DNA from: Rhodobacter ferrooxidans
GTDB taxonomy: Bacteria; Pseudomonadota; Alphaproteobacteria; Rhodobacterales; Rhodobacteraceae
Assembly: GCF_000176015.1 (NCBI RefSeq)
Contig: NZ_ACYY01000001.1
Coordinates: forward strand, 124,001 to 188,000
Direction of reading: 5' to 3'
DNA length: 64,000 nucleotides
Shown here: piece after piece, positions 35,488 through 46,718 of the stretch
Numbering within the stretch: the first letter of the stretch is position 1
Layout of the letters: each line of letters opens with the position of its first letter
Made by a program: the position numbers and the translations under genes
The notes under the pieces: model-generated
What the model was told of the DNA's origin: nothing
The model's input: only the letters and a program-made list of their open reading frames with translations
The model's database searches: none

Positions 35488-37506
35488 CTACCCTTCGGTC
35501 CGCGCCCGGCGTTTCAGAACCGGGCAAGTGGCGTCATCGTTCATGATCACCTGGCAGCGCAGGCACAGCACACATTCGTTGGCATTGATCCGGCCCAGCG
35601 GGTCGATCGCGCCCACCGTGCATTTCGTCTCGCACAGCCGGCATTCGCGGCCACATTGCGGGCGGCGCTTCAGCCAGTCGAAGATCTTCAGCTTGGCCGG
35701 AATGGCGATGGCCGCCCCCAGCGGGCACAGATAGCGGCAGTAGAACCGCTCGATGAACAGCCCCGCCGCCAGCAGCACCAGCACGAACAGCACGAAGGGC
35801 CAGGCTCGCAGCATCCGCAGGCTGATTGCGGTCTTGAAGGGCTCAACTTCGGCGGCAATCAGCGCGTCGTGCATCGAATAGAACGACAGCGCCAAGATGC
35901 CGACAAAGGCGGTGTATTTGATCACCCAAAGCCGTTCGTGCAGACCCTGCGGCACGGCAATCTGGCGGATGCCCAGCCGCACGGCGGCATCGTTCAGCAG
36001 TTCCTGCAAGGCGCCGAACGGGCACAGCCAGCCGCAATAGACGCCACGGCCCCAGAACAGCATGCCCAGCGCGGTAAAGCCCCACAGCAGAAAGATCACC
36101 GGCTCGATCAGAAAGGTTTCCCAGCGAAAGCCGGTCAGCAGCGCGTGCAGGAAGGCGATCACCTGCACCACCGACAACTGGCCGTTCAGCCCCCAGCCCA
36201 GGACGACAAGCGTGGTCAGCAGAAAGCCGATCCGGCCGGCGCGCCACAGCCGCGGGCGGCGGGTGATCCAGTCCTGCGCGAAAAGGATCAGCGTCAGCAC
36301 CGCCAGCATGGCGGCAACCACGGCGGTTTCCATGCGCTTGGCATCCCAGATCGCGCGCCACAGCGGCGCAGGCTCTGGCGGCGGGGCCAGACGAAAACGG
36401 TCGGGCAGGCTGTAGTCGGTGGCGATCAGCATCGACATTTCGCCGCTGGCGGTGGGGCGGCTGGCCTGCACCTCGATGCGGAACGGGCGCAGCGGGTCGA
36501 TGGCGGCGGGCAGGCGGAACAGGCTGATTTCCTTGACTTCCGGCGCGCCGGTCGCACGCAGCCGCTTGATCATCTGAAAGCTGGCCTCGGTCGGTTGATG
36601 CCGCACCTCGCCCTGCACGATCCAGATGCGGTCAAACACGCCGGACTGCCGCCAATCGGTGCCGCGCGGCGAGTGCAGCCCCCGCGAAATCAGCAGCAAG
36701 GCCGTCTCGCCGGGGCCAAGATTGCCGATGGCCTGGGTGAAGGCCTGCTGCCCCAGCAGGTTCTGCCCCACGGTCGGCGGGTCGATCAGCCCGGCCCAAA
36801 GCTGCAGGAACGGCGCATCGCCCGGTTGCAGCGGCACCTTGGCACCGGCCAGGGCGCGGGCGGCCTCGGTCATCGACACCCGCACTTCGGCCAGCGCACC
36901 ACTGGCCAGCAGGCCGGGCCAGTCGGTTTCCTGAAAGCCCAGCCGGTCGATGCCACCGCCTGCGGCGATCAGGCCGCGGCCAATGGCCAAGGTGCGGGCA
37001 GTGCGCAGGATGCCGTCGCGGATGACGCCGGTCGATACGGTGGCGCGCGAAATCACGTCCGGCAGGCCGGGCTGGTGCAGGCCGGTTCCCGGTGGCGCGG
37101 TCAGGTCATAACCGGCAAAGCCGCTGACATAGGCCGCAATATCGGCATCCGAGATGCCCAGCGTCAGCACCGGTTCGTTGTGCTGCATCAGCCGCGCCCC
37201 GGCGATCCGGCCCTGCGGCGAGACGGCCACCAGCACATCCAGCGGCCGGCCCGAATAGCCGACTGACCCCGCCACCTCCCAGGTCGAGGCCAGATGGCCA
37301 AGGGTCTTGCCCGCCGCCTGCACATCCCAGCCGGGCACGCCCGCCTCTTGCCGGATCACCTGCACTGGCCCTGTCACCGCCAGCAGCTCTGCCGCAAGCT
37401 CCGGGCCGGGGGCGGTAATGCTGATGGTGCCGACCGGCAGACCGCCTGCGGCCAGCGGGCCTGCCAGCAGGCTCAGGCAGAACGCAAGCAGGGGCAGACA
37501 TCGCAT
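35488..37506 (-). CDS. nirI: NirI, NosR-type FMN/iron-sulfur membrane regulator
   Basis: A 672-residue membrane protein. After a signal peptide (MRCLPLLAFCLSLLAGPLA) comes a periplasmic FMN-binding domain with probable flavinylation site DVISRATVSTGVIRDG. About six helices follow, with cytoplasmic CGWLCPFGALQ and CRYLCPLGAA clusters and a C-terminal ferredoxin-like segment (CGRECRLCETKC and ECVLCLRCQVIM). In Paracoccus denitrificans NirI is needed for nirS expression. The start at 37506 is preferred to the long open frame because it creates the signal peptide. Divergent from nirS. Confidence 0.92.
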   Translation of the reverse strand: MRCLPLLAFCLSLLAGPLAAGGLPVGTISITAPGPELAAELLAVTGPVQVIRQEAGVPGWDVQAAGKTLGHLASTWEVAGSVGYSGRPLDVLVAVSPQGRIAGARLMQHNEPVLTLGISDADIAAYVSGFAGYDLTAPPGTGLHQPGLPDVISRATVSTGVIRDGILRTARTLAIGRGLIAAGGGIDRLGFQETDWPGLLASGALAEVRVSMTEAARALAGAKVPLQPGDAPFLQLWAGLIDPPTVGQNLLGQQAFTQAIGNLGPGETALLLISRGLHSPRGTDWRQSGVFDRIWIVQGEVRHQPTEASFQMIKRLRATGAPEVKEISLFRLPAAIDPLRPFRIEVQASRPTASGEMSMLIATDYSLPDRFRLAPPPEPAPLWRAIWDAKRMETAVVAAMLAVLTLILFAQDWITRRPRLWRAGRIGFLLTTLVVLGWGLNGQLSVVQVIAFLHALLTGFRWETFLIEPVIFLLWGFTALGMLFWGRGVYCGWLCPFGALQELLNDAAVRLGIRQIAVPQGLHERLWVIKYTAFVGILALSFYSMHDALIAAEVEPFKTAISLRMLRAWPFVLFVLVLLAAGLFIERFYCRYLCPLGAAIAIPAKLKIFDWLKRRPQCGRECRLCETKCTVGAIDPLGRINANECVLCLRCQVIMNDDATCPVLKRRARTEG

Positions 37507-37580
37507 CAGGACACCTTGGGCGCCGGGGGTGGGGGCCGTTCGACCCAAGGCCACCCTGCGCATCCGACAATCTTTCTGCC

Positions 37581-39417
<1,837 letters not shown>

Positions 39418-39430
39418 TCTGTCCCAAGGT

Positions 39431-39476
39431 GGCGGGCGGGGCGCACGATGCCCCGCCCGCCCCGACCCCCCTTTTG
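39431..39476 (+). terminator. strong hairpin between nirS and nirE
   Basis: A 12-bp perfect stem, GGCGGGCGGGGC (39431-39442) with GCCCCGCCCGCC (39450-39461), has a 7-nt loop and a short CTTTT tract at 39471-39475. It is 14 bp past the nirS stop and may act as a partial terminator or mRNA stabiliser, giving more NirS than heme d1 enzymes. Confidence 0.75.
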
Positions 39477-39491
39477 CCGCGAGTGACCCCG

Positions 39492-40295
39492 ATGAAAGAC
39501 CTGTCCAATCCCGCCCCGACTGCCCGGGTTTACCTGATCGGCGCCGGGCCGGGCGACCCCGAACTGCTGACGCTGCGGGCGTTGCGGCTGATAAGAAGCG
39601 TCGATGTGGTGGTCTATGACCGGTTGGTCAGCCCCGAGATCATGGCGCTGGTGCCCGAAAGCGTGCGGCGGATCGACGTGGGCAAGCTGCCCAAATGCCA
39701 CAAGCTGCCGCAAGAGGCGATCAACGCGCTGCTGGTGTCGCTGGCGCAGGAAGGGCTGCGGGTGGCGCGGCTGAAGGGCGGCGATCCGCTGATCTTCGGG
39801 CGCGGCTCGGAAGAGGCCGAAGACCTGCGCCGTGCGGGTGTGGCCGTCGATTATGTGCCCGGCATCACCGCCGCACAGGGTTGTGCCGCCAGCACCGGCG
39901 TGCCGCTGACCCATCGCGGGCTGGCCACCGGGGTGCGCTATGTCACCGGGCACCGCGCCCGCGATGCGGCGCTGGATCTGGACTGGGCGTCGCTGGCCTG
40001 CGAGCAGACCACGCTGGTGGTCTATATGGGCGCGGCCAACATTGCCGAGATTGCCTTTCAACTGATGCGGCACGGGATGCCGCACGGTTTGCCGGTGATG
40101 GCGGTTTCCGCTGCCACCACCCCGCGCGAAACCCGGCTGGTTTCCACCCTCGGCTGCATTGCCACCGATGTGGCACGGGTGCAGCCCGACGCGCCGGTGC
40201 TGTTCGTGATCGGCCATGTGGTGGCGCTGTATGACAGCATCGCACTGGCCGCGGCGCTGACCTGCGAGGGCGCCGGGATGGCGGCTTATGCGTAG
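39492..40295 (+). CDS. nirE: uroporphyrinogen-III C-methyltransferase
   Basis: Makes precorrin-2, the first dedicated step of heme d1 synthesis, by SAM-dependent methylation at C2 and C7. The 267 residues have VYLIGAGPGDPELLTLRAL at the N-terminus, VARLKGGDPLIFGRGSEEA, YVPGITAAQGCAA and VSAATTPRETRLVSTL, all SUMT signatures. It lacks the CysG dehydrogenase/chelatase domain. The start at 39492 (MKDLSNPAP) gives the standard N-terminus. It overlaps nirC by 8 bp. Confidence 0.96.
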   Translation: MKDLSNPAPTARVYLIGAGPGDPELLTLRALRLIRSVDVVVYDRLVSPEIMALVPESVRRIDVGKLPKCHKLPQEAINALLVSLAQEGLRVARLKGGDPLIFGRGSEEAEDLRRAGVAVDYVPGITAAQGCAASTGVPLTHRGLATGVRYVTGHRARDAALDLDWASLACEQTTLVVYMGAANIAEIAFQLMRHGMPHGLPVMAVSAATTPRETRLVSTLGCIATDVARVQPDAPVLFVIGHVVALYDSIALAAALTCEGAGMAAYA

Positions 40296-40584
40296 CCTGC
40301 CGGTCCTGCTGCTGCTGGCGCTGCCCTGCGCAGCCGAGGTGGCGCCGGACCGCGCGAAAGCGTTGGAGAACATGGTGTTGCAGGACTGCGGCTCGTGCCA
40401 CGGCATGACGCTGAAGGGCGGTCTGGGTCGGCCACTGACCCGGGCGGCGCTGGCCCATGCCGAAGCCGAAGGCCTGGCCTCGATCATTCTGGACGGGGTT
40501 TCAGGCACCGCGATGCCGCCCTGGCGACCGCTGCTGAACGAAGACGAGGCGCTGTGGATCGCCCATTATCTGAAGAAAGACTGA
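40288..40584 (+). CDS. nirC: NirC, periplasmic c-type cytochrome
   Basis: A 98-residue cytochrome with a short Sec signal (LPVLLLLALPCAAEV) and one heme site DCGSCHG (Cys34, Cys37, His38). The likely axial Met is in GTAMPPW. NirC has been proposed as electron donor to NirS or as part of heme d1 maturation. The gene overlaps nirE and is followed by nirF after 3 bp. Confidence 0.93.
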   Translation: MRSLPVLLLLALPCAAEVAPDRAKALENMVLQDCGSCHGMTLKGGLGRPLTRAALAHAEAEGLASIILDGVSGTAMPPWRPLLNEDEALWIAHYLKKD

Positions 40585-40587
40585 CCG

Positions 40588-41733
40588 ATGAAACGCCTTG
40601 GCCTGATTTTTGCCCTGATCGCCACGCCCCTTTGGGCCGAAACGCCGTGCTGTGCCACCGGCGACCTGGGGCTGGTGGTCGAACGCGCCAGCGGCAGCCT
40701 GCTGGTGATTGACCGCTCTGACCGCGCCGCGGTGGGCCGGGTGGAGGGTCTGGGCGACATCAGCCATGCCAGCCTGACCTACAGCCCGGATGAACGCTAT
40801 GCCTATGTCTTTGGCCGCGATGGCGGGCTGACCAAGGTGGACATGCTGACCCGGCAGGTGGTGGCGCGCACCGTGCAGGCGGGCAATTCCATCGGCGGGG
40901 CGATCTCGGACGATGGCAGGCTGGTGGCGGTGTCGAATTACGAACCGGGCGGCGTCAAGGTGTTTGACGCCGATACGCTGGCGCTGGTGGCCGATGTGCC
41001 GGCGACGGGCAAGACCATCGGTCTGGTCGATGTGCCGGGGCGGCGCTTTGCCTGGACGGTCTGGGACACCGGTGAGGTGTTTCTGGGCGATTTCTCGGGG
41101 GTGGAACCGGTGATCCGGCCCTTGGGCAACGCGGGCTTGAACCCGTTCGATGCCGTGCTGACCGAGGACGCCCACACCTATCTGATCGGGCTGTTTGGCG
41201 AAAAGGGCGTGACCGCCTTCGATCTGTGGGACGAAAACCCCAAGCCGCGGAAATTCCTTCAGGATTACGGCAAGACCGCCGACGACCTGCCGGTTTACAA
41301 GATGCCGCATCTGCAAGGCTGGGCCTTTACCGAAGGCCAGTATGTGCTGCCCGCCGTGGGCGCGCACGAGTTGCTGTGGGTGGACCGCGACAGCTTGCAG
41401 GAAACCGCGCGCACCCCGGTGCATGGCCAGCCGGTGTTCATCATCGCCCAACCGGCCTCGCCCTTTGTCTGGGTGAACTTTGCCATGCCGCTGAACGATG
41501 TGGTGCAGGTGGTGGACAGCCGCACGCATCAGGTGGTGAAAACCCTGACCCCCGGCAAGGCGGTGCTACACATGGAGTTTGCACCGCGCGGCGCCGAGGT
41601 GTGGATTTCGTCACGCGACGACAACAAGCTGGTGATCTACGACACCCGCAGCTTCGCGGTGCTGGGCGAGGTGGCAGCCCAAAGCCCCTCGGGCATCTTC
41701 TTCACCGCCCGCGCGCATCGGACGGGGTTGTAG
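40588..41733 (+). CDS. nirF: NirF, heme d1 biosynthesis protein
   Basis: A 381-residue periplasmic propeller protein related to the d1 domain of NirS, with an N-terminal signal (LGLIFALIATPLWAET). It has the repeated YSPDERYAYVFGRDGGLTKV, VSNYEPGGVKVFDADTLALV and MEFAPRGAEVWISSRDDNKL phrases of NirF/NirN. NirF is essential for heme d1 formation; a precursor dehydrogenase role has been proposed for related steps. It ends directly at the nirDL start. Confidence 0.95.
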   Translation: MKRLGLIFALIATPLWAETPCCATGDLGLVVERASGSLLVIDRSDRAAVGRVEGLGDISHASLTYSPDERYAYVFGRDGGLTKVDMLTRQVVARTVQAGNSIGGAISDDGRLVAVSNYEPGGVKVFDADTLALVADVPATGKTIGLVDVPGRRFAWTVWDTGEVFLGDFSGVEPVIRPLGNAGLNPFDAVLTEDAHTYLIGLFGEKGVTAFDLWDENPKPRKFLQDYGKTADDLPVYKMPHLQGWAFTEGQYVLPAVGAHELLWVDRDSLQETARTPVHGQPVFIIAQPASPFVWVNFAMPLNDVVQVVDSRTHQVVKTLTPGKAVLHMEFAPRGAEVWISSRDDNKLVIYDTRSFAVLGEVAAQSPSGIFFTARAHRTGL

Positions 41734-42714
41734 ATGGACCGCTTGCCCGCCCTTGATCACCGTCTGCTGGACGAGTTTCAGCGCGATCTGCCGCTGGTGC
41801 CGCAACCGTTTGCGGCCATTGCGGCAGCACTTGGCGTGACCGAAGCTGCGGTGCTGGCGCGGCTGGTGGCGTTGCAGGCGGCGGGCACCATTGCCCGGGT
41901 GGGGGCGACGGTGCGGCCCAACACGGCGGGCGCCTCGACGCTGGCGGCACTGGCAGTGCCTGCGGCGCGGATCGAGGCGGTGGCGGCACTGGTCGGGGCC
42001 GAGCCGGGGGTGAACCATTCCTATCTGCGCGAGCACCGCTGGAACCTGTGGTTCGTGGCCACGGCGCCGGATGCCGATGCCCTGGCGGCCAGTCTGGCGC
42101 GGATCGGGGCGTCCACCGGGCTGGCGGTGCTGGACCTGCCGCTGCTGCGCGCCTTCAACATTGATCTCGGCTTTCGGCTGGGCGGGGCGCGGGCGGCTGC
42201 GGGGCCGGACCGCGGGGTGGACGGCGCGGCCCTTCTTCCGGGCGACCGGCCGCTGTTGCAGGCGCTGACACAAGGGCTGCCGCTGGTGGCGCGGCCCTAT
42301 GCGGCGGTGGCGGCGGCCTTGGGCTGGACCGAGGCCCGGGTGATCGACCGCATCGGCGCGCTGGCGGCGGCGCGGATCCTTACCCGGGTGGGGGTGATCG
42401 TGCGGCACCGGGCCATCGGCTGGGCTGCCAATGCGATGGTGGTCTGGCAGGTGCCCGCGGCGCGGATGGCGGCGGCAGGGGCGGCGCTGGCAGCCCATCC
42501 CGGCGTGACGCTGTGCTATCAGCGCCAGACCGTGCATGGGGTCTGGCCCTACGGCCTGTTCTCGATGATCCACGGCCAGTCGCGTGCCCAGGCCTTGCAG
42601 GTGCTGGACACCGCCGCCGCCTTGCCCGCACTTGCCGGCCTGCCCAACCGCGTGCTGTTTTCCACCCGCTGTTTCAAGCAGACCGGCGCGCTGCTGCACC
42701 CGGAGGCCGCATGA
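41734..42714 (+). CDS. nirDL: NirD-NirL fused siroheme decarboxylase subunit
   Basis: A 326-residue protein made of two AsnC/Lrp-like halves. The first (about 1-150) has LPLVPQPFAAIAAALGVTEA and VNHSYLREHRWNLWFVATA. The second (about 165-326) has LPLVARPYAAVAAALGWTEA and LCYQRQTVHGVWPYGLFSMI. These match NirD and NirL, fused as in Paracoccus. With NirG and NirH it decarboxylates siroheme to didecarboxysiroheme. The HTH parts are not thought to bind DNA. Confidence 0.93.
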   Translation: MDRLPALDHRLLDEFQRDLPLVPQPFAAIAAALGVTEAAVLARLVALQAAGTIARVGATVRPNTAGASTLAALAVPAARIEAVAALVGAEPGVNHSYLREHRWNLWFVATAPDADALAASLARIGASTGLAVLDLPLLRAFNIDLGFRLGGARAAAGPDRGVDGAALLPGDRPLLQALTQGLPLVARPYAAVAAALGWTEARVIDRIGALAAARILTRVGVIVRHRAIGWAANAMVVWQVPAARMAAAGAALAAHPGVTLCYQRQTVHGVWPYGLFSMIHGQSRAQALQVLDTAAALPALAGLPNRVLFSTRCFKQTGALLHPEAA

Positions 42715-43184
42715 GACGCACCCCCCTTGCGACAGGAGCGCTGGACGCCACCGACCGCGCCATTCTGAACGCGCTGCAAACCGGCTTTCCGCTGCAACCC
42801 CACCCCTTTGCCGTGGCCGGTGCCGCGCTGGGGCTGGACGAGGCCACGCTGATTGCGCGGATCGCCGCCCTGCGCGACATCGGCGCGATCACCCGCTTTG
42901 GCCCGTTCTTCGATGCCGAGGCGATGGGCGGGGCCTTTTGCCTCTGTGCCATGGCGGTGCCCGCCGATCAGTTCGACCGCGTGGCAGCGCTGGTCAACGC
43001 CCATGCCGAAGTGGCGCATAACTACGAACGCAGCCACGCGCTGAACATGTGGTTCGTGCTGGCCTGCGAACAGCCGCGCGACATCGCCGTTGTGGCGCAG
43101 GCCATCGAGGCCGAAACCGGCCTGCCGGTGCTGCTGTTCCCCAAGCAGAAGGAATTCTTCATCGGCTTCCGGGTGCAGGCATGA
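42711..43184 (+). CDS. nirG: NirG, siroheme decarboxylase subunit
   Basis: A 157-residue AsnC/Lrp-like protein with TGFPLQPHPFAVAGAALG, ITRFGPFFDAEAMGG and VAHNYERSHALNMWFVLAC. It acts with NirDL and NirH in heme d1 synthesis. The start at 42711 (MRRTPLATG) overlaps the nirDL stop as ATGA, which decides it over the longer open frame; the stop overlaps nirH in the same way. Confidence 0.92.
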   Translation: MRRTPLATGALDATDRAILNALQTGFPLQPHPFAVAGAALGLDEATLIARIAALRDIGAITRFGPFFDAEAMGGAFCLCAMAVPADQFDRVAALVNAHAEVAHNYERSHALNMWFVLACEQPRDIAVVAQAIEAETGLPVLLFPKQKEFFIGFRVQA

Positions 43185-43669
43185 GCATCGACGCCACCGA
43201 CCGCCGCATCATCTCGGCCACGCAGGGCGGTCTGCCGCTGGCCCCCGAACCCTATGCCGAGGTGGCGCGCTGGCTGGGCCTGACCGAGGCCGAGGTGCTG
43301 GCGCGGCTGACGGCAATGCAGGCCGCAGGCGTGATCCGGCGGATTGCGCTGGCCCCCAACCACTATGCCCTGGGGCTGACCGCCAATGGCATGAGCGTCT
43401 GGGATGTTGATGACACTCAGGCCGAGACTTTGGGCGCGCAGGTCGGGGCGCTTTCGTTCGTGTCGCATTGCTACCTGCGGCCCCGGGCGCTGCCCGACTG
43501 GCCCTACAATCTGTTCGCGATGATCCACGGCCACAGCCGCGCCGAGGTTGAAGGCTTGCGGGGCCAGATCGCGGCGCTGTTGGGGCCGGCCTGCCGCGGC
43601 CAGGACATTCTTTATTCGACCCGCATCCTGAAAAAGACCGGGCTGCGGCTGACAGACAGGGAAGGCTAG
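43181..43669 (+). CDS. nirH: NirH, siroheme decarboxylase subunit
   Basis: A 162-residue AsnC/Lrp-like protein with GGLPLAPEPYAEVARWLGLT, VIRRIALAPNHYALG and SHCYLRPRALPDWPYNLFAM. The His-rich C-terminal strand resembles the siroheme-binding region of this family. The start at 43181 (MSIDATDRR) overlaps the nirG stop (ATGA). nirJ follows after 3 bp. Confidence 0.92.
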   Translation: MSIDATDRRIISATQGGLPLAPEPYAEVARWLGLTEAEVLARLTAMQAAGVIRRIALAPNHYALGLTANGMSVWDVDDTQAETLGAQVGALSFVSHCYLRPRALPDWPYNLFAMIHGHSRAEVEGLRGQIAALLGPACRGQDILYSTRILKKTGLRLTDREG

Positions 43670-43672
43670 GCA

Positions 43673-44893
43673 ATGTTTCGGCTGACGCAATACATGCAGG
43701 AATTAGTAACTCCCACGGCGGTGCGGCAACGCCGCGGGTCGGGGCAGACCGTCAAACCGGTAGTGATCTGGAACCTGACGCGCACCTGCAACCTGAAGTG
43801 CCGCCACTGCTATACCACCAGCGCCGATGTGCCGTTTCCGGGCGAGCTTTCGCATGAGCAGGCGCTGGGAGTGCTGGACGATCTGGCCGGTTTCGGGATT
43901 CCGGCGCTGATCCTGTCGGGCGGCGAGCCGATGAGCCGCTTCGATTTCTGGCAACTGGCCGAACGGGCGCGGGCGCTGGATTTCCGGCATCTGGCGCTTT
44001 CGACCAACGGCACCCGGCTGACCGGGGACAATGCCGACCGGGTGGCGGCGCTGGGGTTTGATTATGTCGGCATCTCGCTGGACGGGATCGGTGCGGTGAA
44101 CGACTGGTTCCGCGGCGTCGATGGCGCGTTTGATCAGGCGTTGGCCGGGGTGCGGGCCTGCAAGGCGCGCGGCGTCAAGGTGGGCCTGCGCTTCACCCTG
44201 ACCGAGGACAATGCGCATCTTTTGCCCGCCATGCTGGATCTGTGCGACAGCGAGGGGGTGGACAAGTTCTACCTGTCGCATCTGGTCTATGCCGGGCGCG
44301 GCGACAAGAATCGCGGCGAAGATACCGCCCATGCCCGCACCCGCGCGGCGCTTGACTTGCTGATCGCGCGGGCCTGGGCGGCGTTGCAGGCCGGGCGGCA
44401 GTTCGAGATCGTGACCGGCAACAACGACACCGATGCGGTCTATCTGCTGGGCTGGATCACGGCGCAGTTCGGGGCCGAAAAGGCCGCGCATGTGCGGGCG
44501 CATCTGGAGGCCTGGGGCGGCAATTCCAGCGGTCTGGGTGTGGCCAACATCGACCCGCAGGGAAAGGTTCATCCCGATACCTACTGGTCGGATTATACGG
44601 TGGGGTCGGTGAAAACCGAAGCCTTCTCAAGCCTTTGGACCGGAAGTGACCCGATGCTGGCGGCGCTGCGGCAACGGCCGCGGCCGCTGAAGGGGCGCTG
44701 CGGGGCCTGTGCGTTTCAGGCGGTCTGCGGTGGCAACACCCGGATCCGCGCGTTGCAGGTGACCGGCGACCCCTGGGCCGAAGACCCGGCATGTTACCTC
44801 AGCAACGCCGAGATCGGGCTGGCCGAGGCCGACCGTCTGACCGTGACGCCATTCCGGGGGAAAAGCCATGATCCGGCGCATATGTTCCTTTAG
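43673..44893 (+). CDS. nirJ: NirJ, radical SAM heme d1 synthase
   Basis: A 406-residue enzyme that replaces the propionates of didecarboxysiroheme with oxo groups. The radical-SAM 4Fe-4S motif is C39-NLK-C43-RH-C46 (CNLKCRHCY). A SPASM-like C-terminal domain carries [18 protein letters not shown] and a last Cys in [20 protein letters not shown] is the SAM-binding GGEP motif. It overlaps nirN by 26 bp. Confidence 0.95.
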   Translation: MFRLTQYMQELVTPTAVRQRRGSGQTVKPVVIWNLTRTCNLKCRHCYTTSADVPFPGELSHEQALGVLDDLAGFGIPALILSGGEPMSRFDFWQLAERARALDFRHLALSTNGTRLTGDNADRVAALGFDYVGISLDGIGAVNDWFRGVDGAFDQALAGVRACKARGVKVGLRFTLTEDNAHLLPAMLDLCDSEGVDKFYLSHLVYAGRGDKNRGEDTAHARTRAALDLLIARAWAALQAGRQFEIVTGNNDTDAVYLLGWITAQFGAEKAAHVRAHLEAWGGNSSGLGVANIDPQGKVHPDTYWSDYTVGSVKTEAFSSLWTGSDPMLAALRQRPRPLKGRCGACAFQAVCGGNTRIRALQVTGDPWAEDPACYLSNAEIGLAEADRLTVTPFRGKSHDPAHMFL

Positions 44894-46436
44894 TCTGGCG
44901 CTGCTGCTGGCAGGCCCCTTTCTGGCTGGCCCCACACTGGCCGCGCCGGACGGGGCGGCGATCTTTGCCGATCTGTGCGCGCCCTGCCATGCACCCTCGC
45001 GGTTGGGCGGCACCGGCCCGGCGCTGATCCCCGAAACGCTGGGGCGGCTGCATGGCGATGCGCTTGAGGCGATCATCGCCAAGGGCCGGCCTGCGACCCA
45101 AATGGCGGGCTTTGCCGACCGGCTTGCGCCCGATGCCATCGCCGCCGTTGCCGCCTATCTGGCGCAGCCGCTGGCCGAAGCGCCGGTCTGGACGGCAGAG
45201 GACATCGCAGCGACCCGGACGCTGGTGCCTGCCTACGTCGCCGCCCCGGCCCCGGTGTTCAAGGGGGATCCACTGAACATCACGCTGGTGGTGGAAACCG
45301 GCGACCACCACATCTCGGTGCTGGATGGCGACAGCTTTGCCGTGCTGGACCGCTTTGCCACGCCCTTCGCCGTGCATGGCGGGCCGAAGTTCAGCCCCGA
45401 TGGCCGCTATGTCTTTGTCATGTCGCGCGACGGCTGGGTGCAGAAATACGATATCTGGAGCCTGGCCGAGGTGGGTCGGGTGCGCGCCGGCCTGAACAGC
45501 CGCAACATCGCCATCAGCGCCGATGGCAAATGGCTGGCGGTGGCAAACTACCTGCCCGCGACGCTGACCATCCTTTCGACCGCCGATCTTTCGGTGGCCA
45601 GGGTGATGCCGGTGGCCGCGCGCAATGGCACGCCCAGCCGGGTGGCCGCGGTCTATCAGGCCCCGCAGCGCGGCACTTTCGTGCTGGCGCTGAAGGACGT
45701 GCCGGAGATCTGGGAAGTGGCCTTCACCGAAGACGGCGGCCCCTATTCGGAAGGCTTCGTGCATTCCAACGAGAACGGCATGCAAGAGGCGATGGGCGTC
45801 GAGCGCGGCCTGTTCGCGCGGCGGCGGATCGACGTTTCGGCGCCGCTGGACGATTTCTTCTTCAGCCCGAATTACCGCAACCTGATCGGCACCAACCGCG
45901 AGGCGGAAACCGGCGTGGTGGTGAACCTGGATGTCGGGCGCGAGATTGCCACGCTGCCCTTGCCGGGCATGCCGCATCTGGGGTCGGGCATCACCTGGAT
46001 GCGCAACGGCCACCGGGTGATGGCCGCCCCGCACCTGACCGAGGGCCGGATTTCGGTGATCGACATGCAGGACTGGTCGCTGATCAAGATCATCGAAACC
46101 AGCGGCCCCGGCTTCTTTCTGCGCAGCCATGCCAGCAGCCCCTATGTCTGGGCCGACGTGTTCACCGGCCCGCACAAGGGCGAGATGCACATCATCGACA
46201 AACAGACACTGGAGGTGGTGCGGGTGCTGAAACCGGCGCCCGGCAAGACCGTGGCGCATACCGAATTCACCCGCGACGGCCGGTATGCGCTGGTGTCGGT
46301 CTGGGAGGATGATGGTGCGGTGATCGTCTATGACGCGGCAACCTTCACCGAGGTGATGCGGTTGCCGATGAGCAAACCCGCCGGAAAATACAATGTCTGG
46401 AACAAGATAAGCTTCGAAGATGGCACCAGTCACTGA
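44868..46436 (+). CDS. nirN: NirN, NirS-like dihydro-heme d1 dehydrogenase
   Basis: A 522-residue periplasmic paralogue of NirS: signal peptide ([17 protein letters not shown]), heme c site LCAPCHAP (Cys37, Cys40, His41) and a d1-type propeller with [20 protein letters not shown] and [20 protein letters not shown]. In Pseudomonas NirN oxidises dihydro-heme d1 in the last step of cofactor synthesis. It overlaps nirJ and the following small membrane gene. Confidence 0.94.
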   Translation: MIRRICSFSLALLLAGPFLAGPTLAAPDGAAIFADLCAPCHAPSRLGGTGPALIPETLGRLHGDALEAIIAKGRPATQMAGFADRLAPDAIAAVAAYLAQPLAEAPVWTAEDIAATRTLVPAYVAAPAPVFKGDPLNITLVVETGDHHISVLDGDSFAVLDRFATPFAVHGGPKFSPDGRYVFVMSRDGWVQKYDIWSLAEVGRVRAGLNSRNIAISADGKWLAVANYLPATLTILSTADLSVARVMPVAARNGTPSRVAAVYQAPQRGTFVLALKDVPEIWEVAFTEDGGPYSEGFVHSNENGMQEAMGVERGLFARRRIDVSAPLDDFFFSPNYRNLIGTNREAETGVVVNLDVGREIATLPLPGMPHLGSGITWMRNGHRVMAAPHLTEGRISVIDMQDWSLIKIIETSGPGFFLRSHASSPYVWADVFTGPHKGEMHIIDKQTLEVVRVLKPAPGKTVAHTEFTRDGRYALVSVWEDDGAVIVYDAATFTEVMRLPMSKPAGKYNVWNKISFEDGTSH

Positions 46437-46659
46437 CCCCGCACCACGGCCGCTGTGGCGGCTGGCGCTGCTGCTTTACCCGTTTGCGTCGGCGGCGGTG
46501 GCGATCAACCTGTTTCTGCTGGGCCTTCTGGGCCTGTCGCTGGGCCTGCCCACATTTTCGCCCTGGCAGGCCGTGCTGTGGGCGCTGCCGCTGGGCCTGC
46601 CCGCCACATGGGCCGCCGCCCGCTGGGTGCGCGCACTGATCACCCGGGCCGAGGGGTAG
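46420..46659 (+). CDS. 79-residue membrane protein coupled to nirN
   Basis: A small protein with two hydrophobic helices (about 12-40 and 46-68) and a basic C-terminus (RWVRALITRAEG). The start overlaps the nirN end by 17 bp, so it belongs to the nir operon. No family is recognised. A role in NirS or cytochrome assembly is possible but is only inferred from position. Confidence 0.7.
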   Translation: MAPVTDPAPRPLWRLALLLYPFASAAVAINLFLLGLLGLSLGLPTFSPWQAVLWALPLGLPATWAAARWVRALITRAEG

Positions 46660-46718
46660 TGGTATCCGACCTGGCCAATCTTCACCCTCAACGTCAAACC
46701 TCAACCAAGGAAATCCGT

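Noticed and set aside
46660-46718. NNR box upstream of the terminal cytochrome c (CTCAACGTCAAAC)
   Set aside because: Only one half-site; spacing and symmetry do not fit TTGAC-N4-GTCAA.
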